From: Saprospiraceae bacterium
Lineage (GTDB): Bacteria > Bacteroidota > Bacteroidia > Chitinophagales > Saprospiraceae
Direction of reading: 5' to 3'
Length of the DNA: 64,000 nt
NCBI GenBank assembly: GCA_016714085.1
Contig: JADJNW010000003.1
Location: 124,001 to 188,000, forward strand
This document shows, one piece after another, positions 1 through 9,854 of this stretch. The notes below the pieces were generated by a model. It ran no database searches and had not been told where the DNA came from. It saw only the letters and a program-made list of their open reading frames with translations. Position numbers and translations under genes: made by a program. Positions within the stretch are counted from its first letter, which is position 1. Each line of letters opens with the position of its first letter.

Positions 1-1309
1 AGCAGTCGATTACGTACGCAAGGATAGTTTGCAAGAAATAAGAGAATCCAAGCCTTATCTGGACTCCATTGATGCCAAAAACAATAAATTCAAAGTCATC
101 GATATTTTGTTCGGGTACGATTATCGAAATTCCTATGAACGCCGCTATTTCAATATCAACTCGCCAGCTACGACTGTACAATTCAACACGGTGCAAGGCT
201 GGAATGCTGATTTGAATGCGACTTATCGTCGTGTTTTCGATGAAAATAGCACTCGTTGGTGGTCGGCGCGAGGCTCCATCAATTATGGTTTCGCGGATAA
301 GCGATTGCGTGGCACACTTGGCTTGAATTATCGTCTTGAACAAAAAAGTTCGACTCAAATTGGATTATCAGGAGGCATTGACGCGGCACAATTCAACGGC
401 GCTAATCCCATTAGCAAGACACTCAATACGTTGTACTCGCTTCTGGGGAAGGAAAATTATATGAAATTATATGATAAAGCTTTTGGGCGTATCAATTTTC
501 AACGAGAATTGGTGAATGGTGTATTTTTGACAACTGCACTCGAATACGCACAACGCACGCCGTTAGTGAATCGCAGCGATTTTAGCTGGAATAAAAATGA
601 AGAAAAAAGCTATGAACCCAATGACCCGCTGGGTAACGAATTCATTCCTTCCTTTGAGCAGAGCGAAGCGCTCACCTTTACTGCGAATGTAAGATTGCGC
701 TACAAACAGAAATATATATCATATCCTGACCAGAAGTTTAATTATGGCTCGGATCTTCCCGATTTATGGATTCAATATCGAAAAGGGATTCGGTCTTTTG
801 GAAGCGATGTAAATTATGATTTAATCTCGGTTCGTATTATTGAAAATTATCTTTCATTGGGTGTAATTGGCACGTCGGAATTCCAGGTAGAAGCAGGAAA
901 GTTCCTCAATCGCAATGCTTTACAATTTATGGATTTTCGTCATTTTTTAGGAAACCAGACGGTCATCGGCAGCCCCAATCGCTATGGATCTTCGTTTTTC
1001 CAGTTACCTTATTACGAATACAGTACGAATGATAGTTATTTACAAGCGCATTTCCAGCATAATTTTGATGGCTGGATTTTGGGTAAAATTCCTTTGATTC
1101 GCAAGCTCGGCTGGCGCGAAATTTTTAAAGCGGGATTTTTATACACAAAAGAAAAAAAGGATTACCTCGAATTGGGTGTAGGGCTTGATAATATTGGCTT
1201 TGGCGTTTTCCGGCTCTTCCGTTTTGATGTAGTTTGGTCGCATAATTCCAACGGCAAATGGGATATTGGTTATATGATTGGCATCCAAATGCCGATTGAT
1301 GAAGATTAA
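1..1309 (+). CDS. DUF5686-family outer-membrane protein, C-terminal part
   Basis: The reading frame is open from base 2 through the left edge, so only the last roughly 435 residues are visible and the start lies outside the window. The visible part has alternating aromatic and polar strands typical of a beta-barrel (for example RYKQKYISYP, GWILGKIPLIRKLGWREIF). It ends in a strand with the pattern WDIGYMIGIQMPIDED. This matches the C-terminal barrel of DUF5686 proteins, which carry an N-terminal carboxypeptidase-regulatory-like domain and sit in the outer membrane of Bacteroidota. Function is not established; a TonB-receptor-like or surface assembly role is only inferred. It is followed directly by the anomalous homopolymer block, so its downstream neighbour is unknown. 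Confidence 0.75.
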   Translation, partial: AVDYVRKDSLQEIRESKPYLDSIDAKNNKFKVIDILFGYDYRNSYERRYFNINSPATTVQFNTVQGWNADLNATYRRVFDENSTRWWSARGSINYGFADKRLRGTLGLNYRLEQKSSTQIGLSGGIDAAQFNGANPISKTLNTLYSLLGKENYMKLYDKAFGRINFQRELVNGVFLTTALEYAQRTPLVNRSDFSWNKNEEKSYEPNDPLGNEFIPSFEQSEALTFTANVRLRYKQKYISYPDQKFNYGSDLPDLWIQYRKGIRSFGSDVNYDLISVRIIENYLSLGVIGTSEFQVEAGKFLNRNALQFMDFRHFLGNQTVIGSPNRYGSSFFQLPYYEYSTNDSYLQAHFQHNFDGWILGKIPLIRKLGWREIFKAGFLYTKEKKDYLELGVGLDNIGFGVFRLFRFDVVWSHNSNGKWDIGYMIGIQMPIDED

Positions 1310-1319
1310 ATTATTCAAT

Positions 1320-2010
1320 AAAAAAAAAATATTTTTCAAAAAAATATTTTTTTTAAAATTTGTATTTTTTTAAAAAATATAATATTTTTAAAAAAAAAAA
1401 TTTGTTTTCCCCCCCCCGGGAGAAAAAAATTCCAAAACCCCCCCCCCCCCCCCCCCGAGAAAAAATTCCCCCCCCCCCCTTCCCCGGGGGGGGGGGGGGG
1501 AGTTTTTTTTTTTTTTTTGTGGGGGGGGGGGGGGGGGGTTTTTTTTTTCCCCCCCCCCCCCGCCGGGGGGGGCCCCGGTTGTGGGGGGGGGTGTTTTTTC
1601 GGGGGTTTTCCCTTGGGGGGGGGGGGGGGAAAAAAAAAACCCCCCGGTTCCCCCCCCTGTTTTTTTGTGGGGGGGGCCCGCCGCCCCCGGGCCCTGGGGG
1701 TGGGGGGGGGGCGGGGTTTTTTCTTTTCTTTCCCCCCCCACCAAAAAAAAAATTTTTTTTTTTTTTGGGGGCGCCCCCCACCCACCCAAGGGGGGAAAAT
1801 TTTCCCCCCCGAAGGAAAAATTTTTTCCTTTTTTCCCCCCCCGCGCCCCCCCCCCCCCCCCCCGCCTCCCGGGAAGCCCGGGCCGGGGGGCGGGGGGAGG
1901 GGGGGGGTTCTCCCCCCCTTCCCTTTTTTTGGGGGGGGGGTTTCTTTTTTTCGGTTTTTTTTTTTTTTCCCCCGCCCCGCAGGGCCCCGCCCCCCCCCCG
2001 GGGGGGGGGG
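1320..2010. other. Homopolymer-only block, probable assembly or base-calling artefact
   Basis: About 690 bases consist almost only of runs of A, T, G or C, many 8 to 19 bases long, with few mixed-sequence bases. Composition jumps from AT-rich (1320-1400) to nearly pure G/C runs (1400-2010), then returns abruptly to normal sequence at about 2011. Open frames here encode only poly-Pro, Gly, Lys and Phe and are not genes. Nothing similar occurs elsewhere in the window. The best explanation is a failed consensus, such as dephased or low-quality reads at a contig join or strong hairpin. The ordinary sequence at 2011-2156 contains no gene I can support; it may be the cut end of a gene lost in the block. 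Confidence 0.85.
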
Positions 2011-2156
2011 GTAAATCTTCTGGGTAAGCTTATCCTTCTCAAAAGGGAAATCCTTACTGGGATCATTTTATAGCTCATCCGCCAATTATTGGATTTGAGG
2101 CACAAAAAGTATGATATTTTAATTACTATTTAATTAATACTTGTATAATATTTAAA

Positions 2157-4430
2157 TTATTTGTAATTCCAAATTGGTTCAGCACCAAGCAGATGCTCTA
2201 CAAAATAATTCATTCGCTTTTTATTAAAATATTCGCCATAAGCGCCGCTATAACCGTGTCGCTGGCTGGGTATAATTAACATATCAAATTCTTTATCCGC
2301 TTTTATAAGCGCTTCACCCAATTTAAAAGTGGCCGAAGGATTCACATTTTCATCAATCCCACCGTGCACTAATAATAATTTACCTTTCAAATTAGCAGCA
2401 TTCGTAATGTTTGATTGATTATGATATGCCGAATCGATTGGCCAGCCCATATACATCTCGGGCCACCAGGCTTTTTCCATGCGGTGATCGTGGTCGCCGG
2501 AGGAAGCCACCCCCACTTTGTAAAAATCAGGAAATAAAAGCATACCGCGACCTGCATCATAACCACCGGCAGAATGCCCGAAAATGCCTACCCGCGTTGC
2601 ATCTATCCAGGAATGTTGTTTTGCCAATTCTTCTATTGCATATTTATGATCCACCAAGCCATAGCCCAAACGCTTATAAGAATAATCGCGAAAAGCCTTG
2701 GATCGACCAGCCGAACCACGTCCATCAATGTGCATAATAATAAAACCCAACTCTGCTAATGCCTGATTAACAGTAGCTAATCCATTAGAAAAACTTCGAG
2801 GATAACGAAAAGTAAATGGCCCGGTGTAACTATAATCAATGACAGGATAAGACTTACTTGGATCAAAATTACTTGGTTTCCAGATGGCGCAGTAAATCTC
2901 AGATTCTCCATCATCTGCTATGATGATATGCGTTTCCGGCGCTTGCCAACCAGTAGCGAACAGCTCAGAAGCATCGGCTATGCTGAGTTCCAGCTTGACT
3001 TTCGGATCTGTTGTGCTGCGCAAGAAGGTAACAGTAGGCAATGTAACAGTAGAAAAATTGTCCACAAAATATTTACCATCAGGTGAAAAACTAATAATAT
3101 GATGTGCGTTTTCCGGCGTCAATAATTTCACTTCTTTACCCTCAAAATCAACGCTATACAAATGTTGCAAATAAATATTGCGTTCAGGTTCTTTACCCAT
3201 TGCCGTAAAATAAATTATTTTATTTACTTCATCTACTCTTAGAATGTCATTTACCAGATATTTACCTTTTGTTAATTGAATATATTTACCAGTCAGAATA
3301 TCAAGCAAATACAAATGATTCCATCCACTCATTTCAGAAGTAAAAATAATTTTATTCAGCTTTTCCAATAATCGAAATTGATAAAAAGCATCGTTCACAC
3401 TGGTCTCGCTGGTTTCGGCATAAATATTTTTAATATTGCCGGTTTGAGCGTTCACTTGAAAATATACAAGATTTTTATAACCTCTTTCTCTCGCAGAACC
3501 AATCAATTGTTCACTATCGGGCATCCAACGGAAAGAAGGTGAGACAATATGCGCAGTTGGCGGAATGTCTATAAGAATTTCTTTACGTTTCTCAATATCA
3601 AATATTACTGATTTATAATAAACCATCGTAGAATCCCCTGGCGAACCGCGATAGTAGCCCAGTAATTTCGGGCGATACAGCGTATCAACAGACCAATCTA
3701 AAAGATACATTTTTTGCGCAAGGCGAGTATCACAAATATTCGCCAAAATCATTTTGGAATCCGGCGACCAGGATACTCTAAAACGTTGAGGACGTTCACC
3801 ATCCTCACCTTCAATGATGTCGCCCCAGCCGTAATCACTGGCGTACTCATAATGTCGCTCGCCACTTTTGCTCAATTGAATTTCTTCTCCTGTTTCAGCT
3901 GAGCGAATAAATAAATTATAATCTTTACTAAATGCAATCCATTTACCATCGGGCGATTTTTGCTCCATTTCATTGCGTTCCGGGCGCGGCGTCCGTTCTT
4001 TTTTATTAATAGTAAATGATTTTACATTAGCATTATATAATTGATTTTTTATTTCAAATTCTATTACATCCTTTCCCTTAAAAGCCAAATTATTTAAAGG
4101 TAGATTAGTCGCCGAAACTTCTAAATTAAAAGTTTTATTGAGCGCTTCTGCTAATTTGATATGATCGAACGCCGTTTTGGATTCCATTTTAGGAAAATCA
4201 ACTCTTCGAAACTCTTTTTTTCCTTTTTCCGCGATTTCATACCAAAACCCGGTAGAATCCTCGAACCAACGAGGTGTCACATTTACATTGTATACTTTTT
4301 CCCGAAAATACTCGCGCTGAAAACGCTCCGCTCTTTTGTAATCTTCTACGGTAAGGGTAGATGCCGATTGGGCATAGAGGAGGCTTCCGATACTGGCAAG
4401 CAGCACAGAAAAGAGAAGTTTCGTACTCAT
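2157..4430 (-). CDS. S9 family (dipeptidyl peptidase IV-like) serine peptidase, secreted
   Basis: The 757-residue product starts with a signal peptide (MSTKLLFSVLLASIGSLLYA). An N-terminal eight-bladed propeller region of the DPP IV type (about residues 90-500) is followed by an alpha/beta-hydrolase peptidase S9 domain. The nucleophile is Ser620 in GHSAGG. Asp693 (GGIDENVNPS) and His725 (SQRHGYS) complete the expected triad. Such enzymes remove Xaa-Pro dipeptides from peptides in the periplasm or at the cell surface. It lies 36 bases downstream of the sodium symporter gene on the same strand, so it may be cotranscribed with the arabinose genes; a role in sugar use is not apparent and it could be a separate unit. 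Confidence 0.88.
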   Translation of the reverse strand: MSTKLLFSVLLASIGSLLYAQSASTLTVEDYKRAERFQREYFREKVYNVNVTPRWFEDSTGFWYEIAEKGKKEFRRVDFPKMESKTAFDHIKLAEALNKTFNLEVSATNLPLNNLAFKGKDVIEFEIKNQLYNANVKSFTINKKERTPRPERNEMEQKSPDGKWIAFSKDYNLFIRSAETGEEIQLSKSGERHYEYASDYGWGDIIEGEDGERPQRFRVSWSPDSKMILANICDTRLAQKMYLLDWSVDTLYRPKLLGYYRGSPGDSTMVYYKSVIFDIEKRKEILIDIPPTAHIVSPSFRWMPDSEQLIGSARERGYKNLVYFQVNAQTGNIKNIYAETSETSVNDAFYQFRLLEKLNKIIFTSEMSGWNHLYLLDILTGKYIQLTKGKYLVNDILRVDEVNKIIYFTAMGKEPERNIYLQHLYSVDFEGKEVKLLTPENAHHIISFSPDGKYFVDNFSTVTLPTVTFLRSTTDPKVKLELSIADASELFATGWQAPETHIIIADDGESEIYCAIWKPSNFDPSKSYPVIDYSYTGPFTFRYPRSFSNGLATVNQALAELGFIIMHIDGRGSAGRSKAFRDYSYKRLGYGLVDHKYAIEELAKQHSWIDATRVGIFGHSAGGYDAGRGMLLFPDFYKVGVASSGDHDHRMEKAWWPEMYMGWPIDSAYHNQSNITNAANLKGKLLLVHGGIDENVNPSATFKLGEALIKADKEFDMLIIPSQRHGYSGAYGEYFNKKRMNYFVEHLLGAEPIWNYK

Positions 4431-4466
4431 CTTTATTTGATTTTGATACTCAAAAAATCAATCACT

Positions 4467-6082
4467 TTACCCGGTAAAACTAATCATTACATAAGCGACG
4501 AGCGCTAGGACAAGCAAGGAAAAGACAATGTCCCAAGTGCTATAACTATTGCGATTGGCAGCTTTTTGTTCCGCCGTCAAGGTACCATAAGTCAAACCCC
4601 GGATTTGTGCTTCCGCTGGTGCCGGGGTCAACAAACTCGCCACAACGCACACAATAACCGAAAACAGGAAGAACCAAGCCGCAAACGTCAGGAAATTCAT
4701 ATTGCCAAAAGCGTAAAGCATACCATCCTGATCCAGTGAGCCTTTGCCCAATTCTAAAGATAACCGGAGAACAGCAACTACCAAACCCGCAATCAAAGTT
4801 GCCATTGCACCTTTGCTATTAATACGCTTGGAGAAAATGCCCAGTAGAAAAACGGCAGTGATTGGTGGTGCGATGTAAGATTGTACCGATTGTAAATATT
4901 CGTATAATACCCCAGAAATATTTTGCATGATTGGAATCCACAAAATACCTAATATGACCACAAAGCCAGTAGCGATTCGTCCGATATTGACCAGGCGTTT
5001 TTCCGGGGTAGTGGGATATAATTTTTGTAAATATCAACGGTAAATAAAGTGGAACAGGAATTAAATACCGAAGCCAGCGAACTCATCAATGCCGCCAAAA
5101 GCCCCGCCGCTACTAAGCCTTTCAAACCCGTGGGCATTTTATTCATCAACAAAGTAGAAAATGCCTGATCGGGCGTATCCCATGCCAGTTCACCTCTATT
5201 TTTTAAAGCTAAGGCGACAACACCGGGAATTAAAAACAGGAAAACGGGCAGTAATTTCAGCAAGCCCCCGAAAATTGTACCTCTACGACCTTGGGTGATG
5301 TTTCGCGCCGCCAAAGCTCTTTGTACGATGTATTGATCGGTACACCAATACCAGATACCAACAATGGTGCTAGTGATGACCAGGGAGGGCCAAGGATAAT
5401 CAGGATCGGATGCTGGGCGCCACATATTCAGATAACCCGGTTCTAAGGACGCTTTCATACCGCTCCAGCCGCCCACTGCATTCAGCCCGACAAAGGTAAG
5501 GGTAGCCGCTCCAATCACTAACACAACCGTCTGTAAAGCTTCGGTATAAACGACTGCTCGCATACCGCCCAAAACAGTGTAAAAGCCCGTGAGTACCACG
5601 GTAATCAATGCCCCTGTCCAAAAGTCGATGCCCAATAAAGAGGAAATTACAATGCCACCCGCATAAATCGTCACCGATACTTTGGTCAAAACGTAAGCCA
5701 ATAGCGAGAAAATACTCAAAAACCAGCGCGTACTGGAATTAAAACGCCGTTCGAGAAACTCTGGCATCGTAAAAACGCCACTGCGAATGTAAAATGGCAA
5801 GAAAATCCAGCCCAATGCAATCACAATCCAGGCGTGTAATTCATAAATCAACAGCGGAATACGCCCACCGGCACCAGAACCCGCAAGCCCTACGACGTGT
5901 TCGGAGCCAATATTAGAAGCAAAAATAGAAGCCCCCACGACAAACCAACCGATATTACGACCAGCAAGAAAATAGTCTTCCGTATTATCTTGTTTGCGGG
6001 TAATGACCCATAGTGCAATGCCCAAGAGCAGCACGAAGTAGCCACCTATGACTACCCAATCCAGGGTTGCAAATTGATTCAT
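4467..6082 (-). CDS. Sodium:solute symporter (SSS family), probable arabinose importer, frameshifted
   Basis: Two overlapping frames together make one SSS-family permease of about 538 residues. The N-terminal part (6082 to about 5026) has the family start, YFLAGRNIGWFVVGASIFAS, and many membrane helices. The C-terminal part (from about 5022 to 4467) continues with KLYPTTPEKRLVNIGRIATG and further helices. The break is at plus-strand T5 (5022-5026); one extra T restores the frame exactly through the conserved segment. This looks like a homopolymer sequencing error. SSS proteins such as SglT import sugars with Na+. Position between the mutarotase gene and the S9 peptidase, next to araBDA, suggests L-arabinose or an arabinoside as substrate (inferred). 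A palindromic operator candidate lies 31 bases upstream of the start codon. Confidence 0.85.
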
Positions 6083-6112
6083 ATTTTTTGTTCGTGTTTA
6101 AGGTGTTATAAA

Positions 6113-6126
6113 TGTAATCGATTACA
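6113..6126. promoter_or_regulatory. 14-bp perfect palindrome, LacI-family-like operator
   Basis: TGTAATCGATTACA is a perfect palindrome with a central CG, the layout typical of LacI/GalR-family operators. It lies in the 94-base gap between the mutarotase gene and the symporter gene, 31 bases upstream of the symporter start, so it is well placed to control the symporter separately from araBDA. No LacI-family gene is present in the window, so the cognate regulator would be encoded elsewhere. Confidence 0.5.
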
Positions 6127-6176
6127 ATGATAAGAAATAATTGCAGCACACCTAAGAACTATGTCACAATTAGCTG

Positions 6177-7319
6177 CTATTTAGTTAAAAAACGATAAAT
6201 CGTCGTTTGAGTGTAAGTTTCACCTGGTTTCAAAATCGTATTGGGGAAGTTGGCTTGGTTTGGGGAATCCGGATAATGTTGCGCTTCCAGGCAAAGTCCA
6301 TAATGCTTCACAATTGCTTTACCATCTTCATTCGTAAGCGTTCCATTCAAAAAATTGCCAGAGTAGAATTGCACCGCCGGTTCGGTGGTCAGCATTTCCA
6401 TCATTCTACCCGAAGTTGGTTCGTACAAAGTTGCTGCCAATGATAAGTCATTTCCGGCTTTATTCAAAATAAAATTATGATCATAACCTCCACTTACCTG
6501 CGCCAGGTCTTTGCCGATGGGCTTCGCGCTTGTAAAATCCATTGGGCCGCCTTTCGTAGATTCGATTTTCCCGGTCGGGATTAAGGTGGCATCTACGGGA
6601 GTGTAATTATCTGCAGTTAGCATTAATTCGTGTCCAAGAATATCAGCAGTTTTGCCTGCGGCAAGATTAAAATAAGCGTGATTCGTAAGATTAATCGGTG
6701 TAGCTTTATCTGTAGTTGCTTTATAATCAATTTGTAACGCATTATCATTTGTAATGGTATAAATTACTTCTGCTGAAAGATTGCCGGGATAACCTTCTTC
6801 CCCATCTGGACTTAGATATGTCAGCGTTAAAGAAGCCGAGGAATCACTTGCATTTTCCATTGCATTCCACACCACTTTATCAAAGCCTTTCAACCCACCA
6901 TGCAAGGTATTTGGACCATTATTGGCGGCAAGTTTGTAGGTAGCACCGTCGAGCGTAAATTGAGCCTTGGCGATGCGATTGGCATAACGCCCAGCGATAC
7001 AGCCAAAATAAGGATTCCCTGGTTGCAAATAGCCTGATAATGAATCAAATCCGAGCACCACATTACCCATTTCGCCGTTTTTATCGGGCGCAAGAATGGA
7101 TACGATTGCAGCACCATAATTAATAATTTCAACCGTAAAGCCACTCGAGTTGGAAAGTTTGTATAAAGTTATTTCATTTTCACCTACTTTCCCGAAAGGC
7201 ATTTTTTCTATACTAAAGGCAGGCATGGAGGGCATTTCCTCTTGTTTTGGCGCTTGTTTGCAAGCAGCAGCAGTGAGCAACACCATGATAGTAAATAGGT
7301 TTAGGTTTAATCGTTTCAT
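6177..7319 (-). CDS. galM: Aldose 1-epimerase (mutarotase), lipoprotein
   Basis: The 380-residue product has a lipoprotein signal with lipobox LTAAAC (Cys20), so it is probably anchored in the periplasm. Family motifs are present in order: NGPNTLHGG (substrate loop), LTNHAYFNLAAG (catalytic His region), PAVQFYSGNF, and LCLEAQHYPDSPN carrying the catalytic Glu near the C-terminus. It interconverts alpha and beta anomers of aldoses. In this locus it would supply the anomer of L-arabinose that is transported or isomerised. It sits between araA and the symporter on the same strand. Confidence 0.92.
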   Translation of the reverse strand: MKRLNLNLFTIMVLLTAAACKQAPKQEEMPSMPAFSIEKMPFGKVGENEITLYKLSNSSGFTVEIINYGAAIVSILAPDKNGEMGNVVLGFDSLSGYLQPGNPYFGCIAGRYANRIAKAQFTLDGATYKLAANNGPNTLHGGLKGFDKVVWNAMENASDSSASLTLTYLSPDGEEGYPGNLSAEVIYTITNDNALQIDYKATTDKATPINLTNHAYFNLAAGKTADILGHELMLTADNYTPVDATLIPTGKIESTKGGPMDFTSAKPIGKDLAQVSGGYDHNFILNKAGNDLSLAATLYEPTSGRMMEMLTTEPAVQFYSGNFLNGTLTNEDGKAIVKHYGLCLEAQHYPDSPNQANFPNTILKPGETYTQTTIYRFLTK

Positions 7320-7379
7320 GTAATATTATTTAAATAAAATTAAGTTCTTGTATAAAATTAAATATTGATTTTCTTATTG

Positions 7380-7542
7380 AAACATGAGTCATCCCGGATT
7401 TCATCAAAAAGCAGGATAGAACACTGATTTTCACGGATTTAACGGGTCTTTACGGATTTTTCTCTTTTTTATTTATCTGCGCAAATCCGTTGAACCCGTA
7501 CAACCTGTGTGCTATCCAAAAAATTTGGGATGACTCATGTTT
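7380..7542. repeat. Long inverted-repeat element between araA and galM
   Basis: Perfect 16-base outer arms (7380-7395 and 7527-7542, AAACATGAGTCATCCC and its complement) enclose further imperfectly complementary segments (GGATAGAACAC near 7414 against GTGTGCTATCC near 7506). The interior has repeated ACGGATTT-type words. The whole could fold into one long stem. A second element with similar words (GAACACGG, ACGGATTAA) lies at 22806-22910, so this looks like a dispersed non-coding repeat. It occupies most of the 255-base gap between araA and galM and may attenuate or process the transcript. Confidence 0.7.
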
Positions 7543-7575
7543 ATAGTGAAAGATTTATTTCACGGTGTAATCAAA

Positions 7576-9069
7576 TTATTTATAATATAATTCATTCCAA
7601 CGCAACTCATTTTTAAATTGATACAAATCGGTTTTCTCGTTAATTAAAACATATTCAATGCCTGCGATGGATGCAAAATCTTCTAAATATTCCGCCGTCA
7701 AATTCTGGCTATAACAAGTATGATGCGCACCACCCGCCAATATCCACGCGGTTGCCGCGGTTTTTAAGTCTGGTTTGCAACGCCATAATACGCGTGCAAC
7801 CGGCAATTTGGGTAAAGCTTCCTCTGGTTTGATAGCTTCCACTTCATTGACCAATATACGAAATCGATTGCCCATATCGATCATAGAAGCATTCAACGCC
7901 TCGCCTGGAGCTACATTGAACACCAGCCGCACGGGGTCTGCTTTTCCGCCAATACCCAAGGGATGAATTTCACAACTGGGTCGCCCTTCAGCGATACCCT
8001 CGCAAATTTCGAGCATATGCGCGCCCAGCACTGCCATACCATTTGGATGAAAATGATACGTATAATCTTCCATAAAAGAATTGCCTCCCGGTAAGCCTAT
8101 GGACATTACTTTCATGGCACGCACCAAAGCTGCTGTTTTCCAGTCGCCTTCTGCACCGAAGCCATACCCTTGTGACATCAAGCGTTGCACTGCAATGCCC
8201 GGCAATTGTTCCAAACCATGCAAATCCTCGAATGTATCCGTAAAACCTTTAAATCCGCCATCTTGCAAAAAATGCCGCAATCCCGATTCGATTCTCGCTG
8301 CTTCGCGCAAAGCATGGTGTTGTGCTCCACCATGTCGCAACGAGCCCATCATTTCGTATCGTTCTTCATATTCCAGCACCAAATGATCAATATCGCTACT
8401 GTTCACTTCTTTTATATACTTCACCAAATCGCCAATACCATAGCCATTGACACTATAACCAAATTGAAGCTCTGCTTCTACCTTATCTCCTTCTGTAACA
8501 GCCACTTGTCGCATATTATCACCCAAGCGAGCAAACTTCGCGCCCTGCCAATCGTGCCAACCCGCGGCCGCACGACACCAAACGTTAATCCGCTGTACAA
8601 CTTCCGCATCTTGCCAATGCCCAACAACCACTTTGCGATTCATGCGCATACGCGTACCAATGAAACCAAATTCACGATCGCCATGAGCGGACTGATTCAA
8701 ATTCATAAAATCCATATCAATTGAAGCCCAGGGTATATCGCGGTTGTACTGTGTATGCAAATGCAATAACGGTTTTTGTAATATTTTCAAGCCCCGAATC
8801 CACATTTTTGCCGGAGAAAAAGTATGCATCCAGCAAATCAAACCGATACAATTTTCAGATGAATTAGCGTCTAAGCATAGTTTGTAAATCGCATCGGGTG
8901 TTGTCAAAACAGGCTTAAAAATAATAGTAACCGGTATCTTTACATCGTTATTTAGTTCCTTTGTAATAATTTGCGAATGACTCGCTACTTGTTTCAAAGT
9001 CTCCTCACCGTACAAATGCTGACTTCCAGTCACAAACCAAACTTCGAGTTTTTTCAAACTTTCTATCAT
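7576..9069 (-). CDS. araA: L-arabinose isomerase
   Basis: The product converts L-arabinose to L-ribulose, the first cytoplasmic step of the pathway. It is about 497 residues, the usual AraA length. Recognisable segments are LEVWFVTGSQHLYGEETL at the N-terminus, WMHTFSPAKMWIRGL, the metal and active-site region with FGAEGDWKTAALVRAM and GNSFMEDYTYHF, and GGAHHTCYS near the end. I place the start at ATG 9069, not the upstream TTG at 9075, because MIESLKKLEVWF matches the family start. It follows the HAD phosphatase gene with a 15-base gap and is part of the araB-araD-HAD-araA run. Confidence 0.96.
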   Translation of the reverse strand: MIESLKKLEVWFVTGSQHLYGEETLKQVASHSQIITKELNNDVKIPVTIIFKPVLTTPDAIYKLCLDANSSENCIGLICWMHTFSPAKMWIRGLKILQKPLLHLHTQYNRDIPWASIDMDFMNLNQSAHGDREFGFIGTRMRMNRKVVVGHWQDAEVVQRINVWCRAAAGWHDWQGAKFARLGDNMRQVAVTEGDKVEAELQFGYSVNGYGIGDLVKYIKEVNSSDIDHLVLEYEERYEMMGSLRHGGAQHHALREAARIESGLRHFLQDGGFKGFTDTFEDLHGLEQLPGIAVQRLMSQGYGFGAEGDWKTAALVRAMKVMSIGLPGGNSFMEDYTYHFHPNGMAVLGAHMLEICEGIAEGRPSCEIHPLGIGGKADPVRLVFNVAPGEALNASMIDMGNRFRILVNEVEAIKPEEALPKLPVARVLWRCKPDLKTAATAWILAGGAHHTCYSQNLTAEYLEDFASIAGIEYVLINEKTDLYQFKNELRWNELYYK

Positions 9070-9084
9070 GACCAATCCTCGTTT

Positions 9085-9765
9085 TTAATATTTTTGCTTA
9101 TAAAAGTAAAAGCCTTCCAACACCTCAACGACATCGATTGTCGTGAAATCCTCTAAAAATTCCACTACATTCGGAAATTCCTCAAATTCTTCACGCGTAT
9201 GCGTGGTGGTGACTACGAATGTTGGGCAACCGGCCCTTTTCGCAGCCTCGGTACCAGTGGGGCTATCTTCAAATACAACACAATGCTCCAAATCAATGCC
9301 CATGCCCTCCGCAACTTTTTCCCAGACTTCCGGGTCTGGCTTCCCTTTGGAGACCAAGCCAGCATGTACTACTGTTTTGAAGTAATGTCGAATATTCAAA
9401 TTATCTAATACAAAATCCACATTTTCAAGTGGCGCGGCCGTGCCAATCCCTAGCACTACACCTTTTTCAAATGCAGATTGTAAAAATTCAGACAGACCAT
9501 CCAATAATTTCAATTCGGGTAAAAAAATTTCCCGATAAGCCGCTTCTTTCTCCCAGGATATACGCTTTCGCTCTTCCAACGTAAACCGTTCACCAAAAAG
9601 TCGTTCAAGAATTTCTTCGTTAATCCCATGAATACTTTGTCGCACTTCTTCCAAATTCATTACCAGGCCTAATTCAGCTAATTTCCGTTGCCACGCACGA
9701 TGATGCACCATCATATTATCCACCATCGTGCCATCCATATCAAAAATAAATCCTTTAATATCCAT
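9085..9765 (-). CDS. HAD-superfamily hydrolase, beta-phosphoglucomutase/phosphatase-like
   Basis: The 226-residue product has the HAD motif I FIFDMDGTMVDN, a helical cap, motif II around GIGTAAPLENV, the motif III lysine in GKPDPEVWEKVAEGM, and motif IV VVFEDSPTGTEAAKRAG. It resembles the beta-phosphoglucomutase and sugar-phosphate phosphatase subgroup. It sits between araD and araA on the same strand, so a role in removing or recycling a pentose phosphate formed in this pathway is likely, but the substrate cannot be read from the sequence. Confidence 0.88.
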   Translation of the reverse strand: MDIKGFIFDMDGTMVDNMMVHHRAWQRKLAELGLVMNLEEVRQSIHGINEEILERLFGERFTLEERKRISWEKEAAYREIFLPELKLLDGLSEFLQSAFEKGVVLGIGTAAPLENVDFVLDNLNIRHYFKTVVHAGLVSKGKPDPEVWEKVAEGMGIDLEHCVVFEDSPTGTEAAKRAGCPTFVVTTTHTREEFEEFPNVVEFLEDFTTIDVVEVLEGFYFYKQKY

Positions 9766-9854
9766 TCAATTTTTTATTGTAATTACTGTTCTTCCTTTAT
9801 AAAAATAAAATCATATATATTCTCTCCATCTCACTGTCTCCTGGTCTCCAAGTC

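Noticed and set aside
1336..2105. Several open frames of 130-250 residues in the homopolymer block
   Set aside because: They encode only Pro/Gly/Lys/Phe runs from artefactual homopolymers and have no gene-like composition.
4949..6082. Truncated symporter as a real pseudogene
   Set aside because: A single base in T5 restores the complete conserved sequence, matching the error pattern in essential genes such as topA.
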